Part shown: piece after piece, positions 45,401-58,344 of the stretch
How positions within the stretch are numbered: the first letter of the stretch is position 1
Layout: the number at the start of each line of letters is the position of its first letter
DNA from: Lonicera japonica
Lineage: Eukaryota; Streptophyta; Magnoliopsida; Dipsacales; Caprifoliaceae
Assembly (NCBI GenBank): GCA_021464415.1
Contig: CM038469.1
Location: 64,461,650-64,525,649 of the forward strand
Direction of reading: 5' to 3'
Length of the DNA: 64,000 nt
Position numbers and translations under genes: made by a program
The notes under the pieces: generated by a model
Database searches by the model: none
What the model was told of the DNA's origin: nothing
Seen by the model: the letters and a program-made list of their open reading frames with translations, nothing else

Positions 45401-48400
45401 ATATATGACAGAATTGGATTAAGGAAAACTCACCCAGCAATTGCGTTAAAGCCACTAGACGCAGCCAGTTTATCGGCATCTGTTTCTACAACTATGAAGG
45501 GGGCATACTTTCTCACCTGCAGTTTCAATTTGGCCCAGATGGAATCAAGAAGGAAAGAGAATAAATGAACCAGTGACAATGTGACTCAAATTAACAAGTT
45601 AGGTTCCGTTTCATTGCAAAGTTGGAACAAAAAAAATCAATTTTTATAAAGAGTAGGAAGAGGTGATGGGTGATTGTTCTTCCTTTCCATTATATTCCAT
45701 GGAAAAATTCTTACCCGCGGCCCAAAGAATTGGATTCCAAGAAAAAACCGATAAAGTAATATAACATATCACATCACTCGTCTCATTTTCTAACTTATCA
45801 GAAAAATTAGTTGAACGTCTTCAAAACCAATTGTGGGATATGTTATGTGAGCCTAATATGCTTTCCAAATTTTATAATTGATGGCAATTGGATACCGTGT
45901 ATCCCTTTATCAAGGTTATGATTACGCTTCCATGTATATGAACCCTTAACCATGTTAAATTCTCGTGTATTCCGACATCTTTTTTTATTTAATCTATCTC
46001 TAGTGATGGACTTACCTAATGGCGTTCAAAGTTCTAAACTACTGAATTTTGTGTGTGAGGCAACTGTTTGATGCAAATATTGCAACAATACCGAACACTA
46101 CAATAATCACTCCATGAAAATAGTAAGAAGCAACAAACCTCATACTTTGAGGTCCGTCTCAGTATCTGATATTTGGGTGTTTCCAAGTCCGGAGTCTTGT
46201 AAATCCGTAACTGCAATAATTCAATGTACGCAGATGAGAAGGGACACTCAATTGCACACGCACAATTATAAGAATTTGATGGAAAAGTACCTGCTTTATT
46301 ACGTCCAATAAGCCTTCTAGAGAAAAATAGTCATTTTTCTCTATGGAATCCCAATAGTCCTACAAAATATATGAGAGAGAGAGAACTTGTAAATACATGC
46401 AGTATGATTTAAATTTATGGAGAGGTGAAACCCATATGTACCACATGGCTGCAGAACTTCTGAGTTTCAGGGTTGATGCCCATAACCGATGTTCCGGTGA
46501 AGACCAACTCTGGTTTCCAAGGAAGAAGAGCAAAACTCATTACCATAGTCCACCTTGTAGTTATTTCGTAAGGTCCTGTCTATATCAACCCAATCAGTGT
46601 CCAAGAAGTAAATACTGATCAAATAATTGATCTCCCTAGAATTAATCTTTCAAGCACCGGTCTAATTAGTTGGCTAGTGTATCAATTTTCTTTTATGAGA
46701 GATATTTTTATTACAAGTATCGATAAGTACTCCCTCTAACGTCTATTAAGTGTCCCATTACAAATGCCAAACTTTTTAAGTACTGACTTTAGTACAATCA
46801 TTGCTCAAACAAAATCTTGTTCAACGACGGTGAGAATTCATACAATGATTTTAGAAACAGGAATCTTGACGTCATGCATCCCAAATACAAAAGTGGGACT
46901 CTAAGTTTGAGAACTGAGATAGAGAGAGTACAATCGACAAAAATACACCCTTCATTTGAAAAACTAGGTCTTGGAATAAGACAATCTCCATGGTTAAATT
47001 CTCACTTGCACTTGCCCATGGTTTAGAAATCTCACTGTCCTTTCCTAAAATATTCAACTACCTCTATCTCAAATTAAGAGTCCCACTTTCAATTACAGGA
47101 TGCGTCTCAAATTATGGGTCAGACGTATCATAGTTTAGAAAAAAGATTCTTAATGTGAGACATCTCAAGCCCTTCCCATAAAAATCTCTAAATATTCTAT
47201 AATTGTTTTCGCAGTTTTAAAAAGTGACATGAAACATGTGGGATTACTAATAAAAACTAATTCAATCCACAAAAATCTTCCTCCCCAGCACAATGCCTTG
47301 TTCCAACCAGTTGTTCTGTAGTTTGTCTCGGTTTGCTTTTGCCAACCCACCTGGTTCAAGCTTTTCAAACCAAGCTCACATCCTCGCAGACCTACCTCTC
47401 AGCTTGACATTAACTTTGAATAAAAGATTTAACCGAGCTTAAACATACTCTAATCCAACATCTACTTTCTCCTCAAATCCTTTTTTGTTTCCCAATATAT
47501 AACCAAAAAAATAGAACTCCAAAACCACAGTCATATCCTTCATCAAAATTCCACTTTCAAGACCAAATTTTCCTTTTTGCACCTCTAATTCTTCCACCAA
47601 ATCATTAGGAATCAACAGCAAATCAAAAATGTGCCTACTCTCTACAAACACCACTTAGGATAAACTGATAAAGCAACAGTCTCCTTCAATCCCCTTTTAA
47701 TCTTGCTGCTAGAACTTTCAACCTGAAATCTTATAAAGAGAGAGCTGACAAATTGTGTATCACACAATTAGAAGTTGAGTTTGTCAGCCCATTCGCCAAC
47801 CCATTCTTGTGAAATTCTTTGAGAACTTTCATTTTATCCTCTTCAACAACTCCAATCTTTGATAAATTGACCCGCAAATGGACACGTTTAAACTTGAAAG
47901 TTAGACAGGTTATACATGACCCATTTATTAACAGATTAATTTAGTTCGGGCTTTCCATTAAGCATGATACAACCTATTTAGTAAACGTGTTACTCATGTT
48001 ATGTCAAGTATCTTGTATGTTAAACGGGTTGTGTTCAAGTTACCACATCTTGGCACGACCCACTATTAGTGTGTGATGCTTTGTCACTAAAACTTCCCGT
48101 TAGAAAATTGTTTACAACTACAATACTCAAACAGAGTATCTATTTCCCATCTCTAATAGTACGGAGGACAAGAAAAGTAAATCAAATACACCCTTTTTAA
48201 GAATTCATGCTTGATTTTTCGGATTTTATAAAATAGACACTTAGCTTAGGTGGACCCAAAGAGACTAGCCAACTTTTAATTTAATTAGTTAATTACCATA
48301 GAAATGAAATGCCAGTTCAACATTTGGCAAGGATAGTATTGTTCATAGCCACTAAGTTACTTACCAATCTTTTGAACGAACCTTTTTTTAAATAGTTTAT

Positions 48401-49314
48401 ATGCACGTCACACGCGCAATGGACTAGTATATCGTAATGTATAAAGTGAAGAGGTTCTTAAATTACCAATGAACCTCCATGACTCAATGTCATAATTTTA
48501 AAGTGCCTATTTTAACCATGTACATTTCTTCGTGTATAAAGCCAAGAGCCAATTCAAACTAGTACTTTTGAGTTTCTTATTTTAATTCAATCCCAATTTG
48601 AACCCATCTACTATATCGGTTTAAACTAGTATACATCAGAGTTACACACGCATTACATGCAAAAGCCAAGAGGCAATTCAACTGCCAGCAAAACTCTGTC
48701 ATACTTTTGAAATCCCATAAAAAGAAAAATGCTTAATCAAACTACTAATATTTAAGTTTAAATTAAACTTAACCACTTATCAACTTCATTCATCCAATTT
48801 TTCTCTTCAAATTAGATATAACCCTGTCTGTGCAGGTAGGTTAAACTAGTATATATACATGTATAGATATAATTTGATAAGACCATACCTGTTTGGCCCA
48901 ATGCAACTTGAAATCAGGACTAAAAAGCTTCTTCAACAAATCTATGTTAAACAAATACCCACTAATGGTATCATGTTTAGTAATTGGGTCCCGAAACTTA
49001 ACCCGTTCATCGTAGGCCGTCCGATCAATCCCCTGATCATCAAACAGATGCGGAAGGTCCTCGTACAAAAAGTCCACCAATCTTTTCACGTCAACAGTCG
49101 ATTTTGGTGGACTTTGTTCAGCCAAGCTCAATCTAACTACCCACTTGAACTTCTTTTTTTTATTATCTGTTTTTGACACTAAGGTTCTTGTTCTTGAATT
49201 CTTGGAAGGGGATGTGTAGAGATAAACTCCGGTGGGTTTGAAGGAGGCGAGTGTCCGGTGGGTGGAGTAAGGGAATGGCCGGAAAATGTGGTCGGAAAGG
49301 AAAGAGGTGGCCAT
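42426..49314 (-). CDS. HBP5: Chloroplast DUF2358 + SOUL haem-binding protein (HBP5-like)
   Basis: Eight exons on the minus strand: 48889-49314, 46442-46579, 46291-46359, 46139-46210, 45434-45516, 45192-45323, 44653-44866, 42426-42470. All introns are GT-AG and phases join to a 392-aa protein. Residues 1-60 are rich in Ser, Thr and basic residues and acidic-poor, as for a chloroplast transit peptide. DUF2358 follows (about 75-210: VKRLVDFLYEDLPHLFD, then TGPYEITTRWTMVM, DYWDSIEKNDYFSLEGLLDV). The SOUL domain spans about 212-390 (LRIYKTPDLETPKYQIL, VRKYAPFIVVET, MTTPVFT, terminal RNEVLIWLEEFSLE). This arrangement is that of Arabidopsis HBP5 (At5g20140), a plastid haem-binding protein linked to tetrapyrrole metabolism. 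The function here is inferred from that similarity. Introns 1 (about 2.3 kb) and 7 (about 2.2 kb) are large and hold transposon debris. The last coding exon is only 45 nt and lies 2.2 kb from the previous one. Confidence 0.93.
42594..43130. repeat. Near-identical 269-bp tandem duplication in SOUL gene intron 7
   Basis: Copy 1 (42594-42862) and copy 2 (42863-43130) begin 'cacgcatttggacttaggag' and end 'tataactctttgcttgaaat', with only a handful of differences and a few short indels. The low divergence indicates a recent event. It contains the box-B-like 'tttcgagtctcacc', suggesting a SINE relic inside the duplicated unit. Confidence 0.95.
43576..44005 (+). pseudogene. Unidentified coding-like fragment, opposite strand in SOUL intron 7
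   Basis: Three protein-like blocks lie in order on the plus strand. 43576-43656 reads MGGNHYVEVRFTGFTF then GSSASINVPV-stop, preceded by an acceptor-like TTGTAG and with a possible donor at its end (CCT|GTCTAA). 43791-43910 follows a good acceptor (TTTGCTCAG) and reads EITLMLFAHG, VKWKVEWPGR, WRVNSAHIMA. After a frame shift, 43911-44005 reads DATTGIGSSSQSIPKPNESS and ends SKLPKWFC-stop. This looks like the last two exons of a host gene that was copied here and decayed. I do not recognise the family. The longer 89-aa frame that overlaps it is the wrong frame. Confidence 0.5.
46727..47130. mobile_element. Rearranged Stowaway-like MITE in SOUL intron 1
   Basis: The left end 'tactccctctaacgtctatt' followed by 'aagtgtcccatta' resembles the Stowaway terminus. 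Inside, 46890-46930 and 47055-47095 are inverted copies around 'gtgggactcttaatttgag'/'gatagag'. A matching right terminus is not clear, so the element is broken or composite. Confidence 0.5.
47439..47745 (-). pseudogene. Decayed LINE reverse transcriptase fragment in SOUL intron 1
   Basis: Reading the minus strand, about 47745-47650 gives YKISGLKVLAARLKRGLKET and the following frame-shifted part (47640-47540) gives VFVESRHIFDLLLIPNDLVE. These correspond to the two consecutive conserved blocks of L1-type RT that precede motif A (compare the KILTKVLSLRL and SQGAFVKGRQILD blocks of the LINE at 35-37 kb). Frame shifts and divergence show an old copy. Confidence 0.65.
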
Positions 49315-49942
49315 TTGGGTTGGAATGGTTGGGTTTTCGGTGCGCAGAGAATTGTTTTAAAACTTTAGCCACAGAAATGATTGGTGGGAGTTTGTTGCAG
49401 TCGAATAGCCACGTGTCAAAATTCTCACAGCAGTTTTCATTTTTTCAAAATAATAATAATAATATTTCCGATTTTTTATTAGAAAAATAAAATAAAAATA
49501 ACGTCTCCTCTCCTTTTTCATACAAATAAAAAGACATTCACATCTTCGAACATGGAATTTCTTTCTTCTTTCGAAATGTTTATTATTAGGCTCACCCACT
49601 CGTGTAGTTTGAAAACCACTATACAGTAAAGTTAAAAGAAAAATTAAACATCAATTTAAAATTGGCCGACTTAAATTTTGATAGTATTTATTTTTATTTA
49701 AAATGAGTTATAGCAAAAACTATTTACTTCATAAAATTTCTTTTTTGTTCCAAAACAATAAAACTTTTCCTTGCCAATGGGCTGTTTTTTTTTTTATTCA
49801 TCTACTTCTTAGACCACCTAGTTTAAATTTAGAAGACCACCGGCACAAGTAGTAAACAAAATCAAACGAATATATATAAAAAAAAAAAAATCTCAACTCC
49901 AATTTCACATTAAAAATAAAGAGGTTACATAAATAAAACTAA

Positions 49943-50014
<72 letters not shown>

Positions 50015-50801
50015 GTGGTATTAAAATGTACAAATTGATGGTATCAAAATTTATAAATTAATCCTAAACAATTTATTTTTATAAAAAACAATGAGATAAG
50101 AGTTAATTCAAACCAAACTTCTTACTATTGCATTAAAGGTAAGAGGATGTGAAAATATTAAATTTTCATCCAAACTGGTAAAAACAAGCATGTAGTATGC
50201 ACGATGCACGATGCGTGAATAATTTATGAATTTTTAAATAACAAATAGATTAATTTTTTCAATACTTTAAGTATATGGCCTAATTCAATTTTTTGATAGT
50301 TTAAGATGATAAATTGATCAACTATTGCCATTAGGTTCCAATTTAGTTTCTAAAAGTATATATAGAGAGACCTATTTCCTATCTTTATAGTAGAAGGTAC
50401 ATATGATACATCGGAGAAGAGACTTGAACAATAAATATATCAAAGAATTCAAAACTTATAAAAATGTCAAAAAAAAAAAGAGAAAAAAAAAATGATTCTT
50501 AAAAAATAAATTGAAATGTATGGTCGGCCTTATTTTGACACCCACCATATACCTTAATTCTTAAAAGTCGTTCCTTTATTGTTTGGTAAGCACAAATAAA
50601 TAATAAGGGAAATAGGGGGTAAAAATTCCTCCCAAAACACATGAATTGATTTTCTCGTAATTTCCAAGCATTTATTACCAAATTTTGACAATAATACTCT
50701 TACCTTAATACTTTCCATTTTACCAAACACAAGAAAGGAAATTTGACAGGAAATTTACTTTCCCACCTCCATGGAAAAGATAGGGGAATATTTCCTTTCC
50801 T
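49315..50801. other. Region upstream of the SOUL gene
   Basis: The first few hundred bases should hold the promoter and 5' UTR of the minus-strand SOUL gene. A TTA microsatellite lies at about 49944-50012. The rest is AT-rich without a supported gene. Confidence 0.45.
49944..50012. repeat. (TTA)n microsatellite, about 23 units
   Basis: An uninterrupted run of TTA/ATT triplets. It is useful as a length-polymorphic marker; no function is implied. Confidence 0.95.
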
Positions 50802-50804
50802 TAA

Positions 50805-51462
50805 GGGTGTGTTTGTCGTACGGAATTAGAAATAGGATAGGATTAATTAATCATATTCGGTGTTTGGTGTCGGAAAGGATAGGATAAATGAATCATATCC
50901 CGCGTTTGGCGCAAAGGTAGATAGGATATTTTAATCCTATACCACGTTTGGCACAACTCGGGACCGGATTGCACTCGGGATTAATTATCATTTTATTCCT
51001 TTAGAACCGGATAAATATATACCACCCCTATAGGTGGTATTATTTTATCCCATGATTGCCGGATAACAAAATGAATATAATTTTTTTATTATTATTTTAA
51101 TCTTTTTCTTTACACTTTTTTAAATAATTAAATTTATTAATGAAAATTTTCAACCACCCAAAATCAGAGTAACTCAACTAATAAAATTGTGGACAACAAT
51201 TACAATTGCATATATTTTTAAAAGAAAAGCAAGTTGTATTATATAATATCTGGACTTGTAATACAAAACTCCATCAAATGAAAAGTTTATTAAATATTTA
51301 TCCGACTAGACCTTATCCTGTCCGATCCCGCTTAATCTTATCCGACTAATTCCTTTCATATCCTATCCCACATAATTTCTATCCGACTAATTCCGACTCT
51401 TATCATATTCGGCCTTTATCCTATCTTATCCTACCTCCTTATCCGGCGCGCCAAACGCACCC
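50805..51462. mobile_element. Tourist-type MITE (PIF/Harbinger), 658 bp
   Basis: The left end GGGTGTGTTTGTCGTACGGA and the reversed right end GGGTGCGTTTGGCGCGCCGGA are inverted repeats, followed inward by 'taggata(g)gat'-like words on both sides. A TAA duplication flanks it (50802-50804, 51463-51465). Short internal repeats of 'cggtgtttggtg'/'cgcgtttggcgc' echo the terminus. Non-coding. Confidence 0.88.
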
Positions 51463-51465
51463 TAA

Positions 51466-52809
51466 TAAAGGAAGAGAGAAAGAAAGAAAGAAAGAAATGA
51501 GTAAGAAATAACATATAAAGAAAACGTACATGCTAACAAAGTTTTTAATTTTATTTTTGGGACGTATGGTTGTGTATGCTAATATAAAGAAAAGAATATA
51601 TATATATATATATATATTTCTTAATCAAATAATGACAGGGAAGAAACAAACAGACAAATATCAATTGAATAAATTATTTTTTAAGTAGCAAATTAAAATT
51701 ACAGACAATTTATGAGCGCCATGGAAAAGAGCTAGATGGAAGTTGTTGATCTCCATCATCAAAGAGAACATTTGAATAATAAATATCAATTAATATAATC
51801 GAAAAGAAGATAAAAGGAGGGGTTAAAGAAAACAGGAGAGTGATAACAACTAATATTCAGTACACAATTGTAAACAATTAAACGCATTAAATACAATAAT
51901 ATGTGGCAGCTTCACGTCAAAAGAAGCAATTTTAATCGTGTATAAATAATTAAAATATACCATGCATATATGGTATAAAAATATTCATAACTATTCTTGA
52001 AATACTAGAATTATTATTAACAAATGTTTTTATGTGCAATACAAAGATAAAAGAAAACAATAAAATTAATATATGAGAAACTAATAACTACTTGTGTTTA
52101 CAATATTACTCATATTTTGGACAATTTATTAATCATATTTTTAGCAATTTGATTTAGATAAAGTAATTTTATTCATGCATGTATGTATCTTATCTTTATA
52201 TATAATCCTTTTATAATTAGAAAAAAAATTAGAAGGAGATTAAAAAAATCCTAATAAATGCAAGAGGCAGAGGCATCTAATAAAAATATAGTAGAATAAA
52301 TGAGAAGTATAATTATGCGAAAAAACACGAAAAGTTATAAAACATGTGAATAAGACCTTTTTGATGAATGATTACACGAATAATTTGAAAAGACATTGTT
52401 TTAAGAGAAGGGCTAGGAAATATATATATATATATATATAATTCATTTATTATGGATACATGACAAGCTCTTATGGAAAGAAAGTATTTTACTGCTATTA
52501 TATATATGATTAGATAACTAACACAATTTTTTGCATTCGTTTACTAGATCAACTAAATTAGTAAGAGTATCTCTAATAGTAATTTAAAAATTGACTTCTA
52601 ATTTGTATGTGTTAATCTACTTTTATAAAAAAATTGAACATTAAAAAAGATATGTTCCAATGGTACTTGTTGGTGCTAAAAACTAGAAAGAATATTTTAG
52701 ACCACACAGTTAAAAGGTTATGACAAATAATTAGAATAGTAAAGGTAAAGGTGTTAAATTTGAGAGAGTCAAAGATTTATAGAGGAGATTGACCTCGTAT
52801 GAAGATACA
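51466..52809. other. AT-rich intergenic DNA
   Basis: No gene is supported. Contains AAAG and AT simple repeats (51475-51500, 51597-51617, 52417-52440). Confidence 0.5.
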
Positions 52810-53542
52810 TGTTAGTCCTCCCCTGTGGAATGGAGTTAGGAGCTCGGTTTGTCTTGTATTAATGGAAAGCTAACAAATGTTACAAACCCGCAAAGGTCTT
52901 TCTAGCTATTCTATTTTCTCCGTATTACAATAAGAGGGAAGCTGAGCTAATGACAGTTTAGTCTCTTTAACTGACTAGCCCTGAAGCAAGCTACCGAGCC
53001 CTACTTCTGTCTTTTTGTGCTTATTTGTGGAGTGTTCTTGTCTCTCTAATTCATTCAATCGAAATTTTATGATAACTTGGTTGTATGTTGGGAGAAGTAA
53101 ATGTTTCTTGTATATATATGACTGGAGGAGACGCGTGGCCAGAGCTCTCAGAGCAGGTCTAGGGCCATGCTTCAATCAGTACCAACTATGACTTTACTTC
53201 TCCATAAATTTCAGTGCATTAAATGCGGTTGGTGTGCATTTAATTAAGGTGATAGGAGTTCTGAACGCTCTGCAGAGCAAGTAATAATCGTCCATACTTT
53301 CGCTAACCACTCTGGCAGAGTGGTTGGGCGAGAGAAAGAGAAAGAGAGCTTCGGAGCTCGTTGAAAGAGCTCCGGAGCTCGGGCCTCACAATTTGTAGTA
53401 AGTAATTGACCCTTGAGCGGGTACCCAGCCCCCAAGGAGCTCCATCCTTCTTACAAAGTCATAATAGGGCTCCTCCAAGCTCCTTGTATAGAAACAGGCA
53501 CGATACTGACGTGGACGGCCACGTGTCAGCTTGGGGTTGACA
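52810..53542 (-). mobile_element. Probable solo LTR, minus orientation
   Basis: This 733-bp island of higher GC in AT-rich DNA starts TGTCAACCCC and ends GGACTAACA when read on the minus strand, i.e. with TG...CA LTR ends. It contains a TATA-like 'catatatatacaag' in mid-position (about 53110) and downstream sequence resembling R/U5. No internal retroelement domains are adjacent, so a solo LTR left by recombination is the best reading. The flanks ATACA and GGATA do not form a matching 5-bp duplication, which weakens the call. Confidence 0.5.
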
Positions 53543-56500
53543 GGATAAATTGAATTAATAATTTGCACCATCAGTACTTTTATAAGATCATGTGTAAATT
53601 ATGAAATAACTAATAAGAATTTTAGCAATTTTTTACTGTTTTTTACTGATTTTTTTATAAATAATTTTTATTTAAATATATAAAATTATTTATAAATGGT
53701 ATTGGTGAGTAAATTACAAATATATATTTTTTTTATTAAAATTCATATTTTACATTTGAGGTTATTACATTTTAAAATTTTATTAAAAAAATGAAGATAG
53801 AAGATGATGTGGTATTGTAAAATGGGTGTGTATTACACATTTATTTTAAACAAACTTTAGACGTTGAAGATAGACTTTTTTTTTTTTCCAAATTGTATAA
53901 AATTTTATTGAATACTTCACAGTATAAATCTCTTATTAAGTAACTAACATAATCTTTTTATATTTATTTTAGTGTTTACTATGCCCAAGAAGAACTTCAG
54001 AATACATGTGTATAACTAACACAATCTTTTATATTTATTTTAATGTGTAGTTATGCCAAAAAAGAACCTCACAACACATATCTAATTCTCTAAATCAGGA
54101 GGAAAGAATCGATTATAATTCAGTTGATTAATCTATACAAACATTCTAAATACACACATTTAACAAAATCACAACAATTTATATTATTGGATTCTTGTGA
54201 AATGCTAATATTTTAGTTCCCTCCAACATTTTAAACTATATATATATATTATGATGCTCATTACATTTATCATTGTTAAACAACTCAAGCTTAACCTTCA
54301 AAATCTTACCCTATTTTAATGAAATTGGTGAGAAAGCATCTCCAAATCAAAACTATATAACCTCAAGTATCATGAAGATCGGGTTGAGAATTTATAATTA
54401 ATATCACACATTTAAAACTTTGAGCAAAATGTGTGATGCTCTTTTCTTCTATTTTGCATGTATACCTCACATGTGATCGAGTACTTTTAACAAAATCAAT
54501 TTTAGTTCAAGAATAATAAAAACAATTAAGTCCTCGGCGCTCCAATTTTACACCAAATATAATCACATGGGTGTCTATTAATTAAACGCCAAAGTGAGGT
54601 TACTTCAATCTATTGTATAATGATACAATGGGAGTTAAGACAATTTTGTTATTTTGCATATTATTTTTTAAATTTTGAAACTTGAATTGATTTGAAATTT
54701 CTTCTAAATCAAACCATAATTAATTAGGGTAGGTTTAAATTTTAGCATTATAAGTTTAGTCCTTATACGAGCCCTCCATTTAGAGGCACTCTATTTTTAC
54801 TATTGAAATCAAATTTTACGGTTTTACCTCTTAAATAATAATAATAATAATAATAATAATATATGAATATTTTATTTCTACTCAACTGACTTGTAAGTTT
54901 GCTGTTACTGACATTATCAGTTAAAGTTTTTGACTAATTAATATCATAACTATCATAAGCACTAATCCTAAAAATGTTATATATGATTTATTAAAGGATG
55001 GTTGCAATTTTTTATTTATTAATAAATTGGGTTGGTTTTAATATTTTGAAACTCTCTTAACTTATGTTTTCAATTAATGGTTCTGATTTAATTTGAACTT
55101 TTTTAGTTTTAATTCGATAAGTTACAGACTCTCTTAACTTATGTTCTCAACTAGTGGTTCAAATTTAATTTGAGTTTATATGTTTTAATCCGACAGTTCA
55201 CATATTTCAATATATGTAAACAATTATTTTATCTCCTAATAAATTTTAATTTATGCGATAAACTAAACAAATATTTATTAAGAACCAAAAAAGTAGTTAT
55301 CGATCTCCTACTAATTTGTAATAAATTTTAACTCTACTTAATTCTCTTTCTCCTACTAAAAGTTGCACATAAATATGGATTTAAATTTAACATGTGATCA
55401 TCCCGGAAATATAGAAAAACTCTAATTTATAAAATTCAAGAAATAGAAGAAAATTACAAAAATTGCATCTAACATGTATTAGTATCATTTTGGTTCTTTC
55501 AAATTTTACACAAAAAAATTTAAAGGCACCATTTTAGCATATATTTTTGTGTAAAGTACATTGACATGTAGGATTTACGCATTGTTATACATTGTACTTG
55601 GAGATGCTCTAAAAATACAATAAACAAATTATTTTGATTTATGAACAACTAAATATTTGCTAGAAACTTGTTGGGTTATTTAAATTTACTATATATGATA
55701 TATATTTATGACTCCTTTGAGTTACAATTAAAAAATATATATAATAATTTTGAGTTACCCTTTGTTTGCTAATGAGTAGTTAACATATGACGATAAATTC
55801 ATTTTTCTTCTTAAAAAAAAAGTCTTGATAATGCAAAAAGGAGATATAAAATTAAGAAAAAGACTCAAACTTTTTAGGTTGGTGAAATTAAAAATGAGGC
55901 ATTAAAGGGATGGTATAAGTATTTCTTTCCCTTTTTTTCTATTTTTTTTTTATTTAGGTAGCATATAATTAATAATATTTAAATTTCATTTTTCTAGGGA
56001 CATTATTTTAGTTTTTTTTTGTTAAATTTTACAAATGTTATTTACAAAAATAGATTAATATTATTGTGAAAGTAAAAAGAATTCTACAAAAGCAATTTAT
56101 CATCCTTGTAAATAAAAATGTCTTATATATAGATGTCTTGTAAATAATTTACCAGAAATAATTTTACACGCGTATGTTTATTTTAATCATATAAACTAAT
56201 TTGTAATATGATTAAAGAGAAATAGTACACTCAACTAACATATCTACAAGGCTAGCGCCATGAAAATCACTTCACGGAGAATTTGAGGAAAGCGAGGTCA
56301 ATGTACTCAAAAAAAGTTTAAGCCCACCTAGAATTAACGACTTTTTTTTATTATTGTAGTAAAATAAGAATATTTAGAACTTTTTCTTTTAAAAATAAAA
56401 TTCCTCTCTACTTTGGTTAAAGACAAATCATGTACCCCTACTATACTTGTTATATTCTAGATCAAAAAATTTAGAATCATATCAAATATCCGTTCCTTGC

Positions 56501-58200
56501 TAGAGTGTACATAACCATTTGAAATTGTTTAGCTAGAATAAGCCAATTTAATGTATCTTCTTGCATTCTATTGTTTGTTATTTATCGGAATCTTCTCGCA
56601 CAAGAGCAACCCTGTTTTGTTAATTTGAATAGTTGTAGCCAATAATTGGTTTGGCTGAGACTTCTACAAACATCTTCTTCTTCTTTTTTTGGTAGCCATC
56701 ACGTACTAAATCTAAATCCACCAAACTTGCGAGTGAGATGAGACCTCACCATTCGCGCGGGGTGTGTCTGACAACGCCCTTTTTCCATGAAAAATGATCA
56801 TATTTCTTGTTTTTCATCTTAAATTGACACTTTAATTTCGTCTTTTTTTTTTTCATGGAAATGAATACACCAGACAACTTGACTTAGCTTGATTTTTCAT
56901 TTTTCTTGTAATTAAAAAGTCACCTCCCTTCTAAGTTATTTATCATGAAAAGTTCTTTTCATATAAAATAGTTTCATTAAATTAAAATATTTTTTTTGAA
57001 GAAAATTATTAGGCGCACTCTAAATCACTTCACTTTATCTTATTTTGGTTCAATGGTAAAAGTGTCCGAGCCGCGCACCTCGACTGTTCCCTCCCGGTTT
57101 GGTCAAAGGCAGTCGGGCATCCACACTAAGACTAAATGGATACATTTATAAGACATTGCTTGTAGCATGGCTTCCAAAATTTACATTACGAGTGACTAAA
57201 ACTCATGATTTATATTTCATGAAGCACTGATTGTGACTCTAAATTATTTTTGTTATCCCTAATCTAAATTGTGTTATCTTCATTATCCATTCGGACAAAT
57301 GCCGAATATTAAGTGCCACAAGCTAACTGTCCACCGGCAAAATCAAGAAAACCTAGTTTATGCATAAAGAATCATGTCATCATTTTTACTTTTGATCAGG
57401 AAAGCATGTCAACATGATCAGTATCAAAAAAGTACTTTTCTCAATATATGTGTGTATGTAAATATGCCAACTAGACGTCCACGTGGGATATATTGCCACA
57501 TGTGACTCACACTTCTGGGGCATGATGACACACCTCCCCCACAAGATTAACCTACACTAGAGCAAGTCTAACATGCATCTTCTTGTCCACCTTGTAATTT
57601 CATTGAGTAATTTTGCAATGCATTATGTTAACATGTGTTTTAAGTTTTTTTTTTTTTTTTTTTTTAAAAGAAAAAATTGTATAATAAATATTATATGTGG
57701 CTATATATTCTGCCGAAAGATGATAAATTAAACACTCACAATAATTTTCCGATTTATGTATTCTCTTTAAATTGATCGACCAAATTTGAAATTGGGCCTA
57801 GCAACACAAGTTTAACATATGCTAGACTAACAAAAATCTAACGTAAGTTTTAAATATGATACAAAAGAAATAAGCCCTAGCACAGACCTACCCAAAGCTC
57901 TCCTCTCAGTTAATTTTTTGATAATAAACGAACCCACCTAAACTTGGAGATCGATTTTAAGTTTGAGATTCATCGGTTACAAATATATTCAATTTAGATC
58001 CACCTCCTCTAATTAACGTAATAATGTAGGTTTGCTCTAGAAAAAGGAAAATATAAACAAAGAAAAAATGACTTCATTACTGATTTATTTTATGTGGATA
58101 TGGGAATCTCACAATTGGCTCTGTGAAGCTTTGATAGTCAATTTTTGAAGGTCAGTGTCAAATTACTCTACCTTAGTATCTTCTTTAACCTCTCTCTTTA
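53543..58200. other. Long AT-rich intergenic region
   Basis: No coding sequence is supported over about 4.6 kb. Simple TAA repeats occur at about 54836-54860 and a 22-T run at about 57643-57664. A short GC-rich patch at about 57060-57125 is unexplained. A G-box (CACGTG) lies at 57480-57485, about 730 bp upstream of the TATA box of the small acidic gene; whether it acts on that gene is unknown. Confidence 0.45.
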
Positions 58201-58210
58201 GTTAGCTCTC

Positions 58211-58218
58211 TATAAATA
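58211..58218 (+). promoter_or_regulatory. TATA box of the small acidic protein gene
   Basis: TATAAATA lies 127 bases before the start codon at 58345, after a CT-rich stretch, a good plant core-promoter arrangement that predicts transcription start around 58245-58250 and a ~100-nt leader. Confidence 0.65.
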
Positions 58219-58344
58219 TGTTGCTGTGACTGTGTGTCTTACAATTCAAACTTGCCAAGCTAGTTATATAGTTTCTACTTAATTTCCTTCAAGTTCTCGG
58301 TTCACTTGTCAAGAGGGGAAAAAAGTGTTTCATATTTCTGCAAG

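Noticed and set aside
45600..45750. Possible Tourist end ('taggttccgtttcattg') in a SOUL gene intron
   Set aside because: No partner inverted end or target duplication was found.
53386..53571. 61-aa minus-strand frame in the GC-rich island
   Set aside because: It lies within the probable solo LTR and shows no domain.
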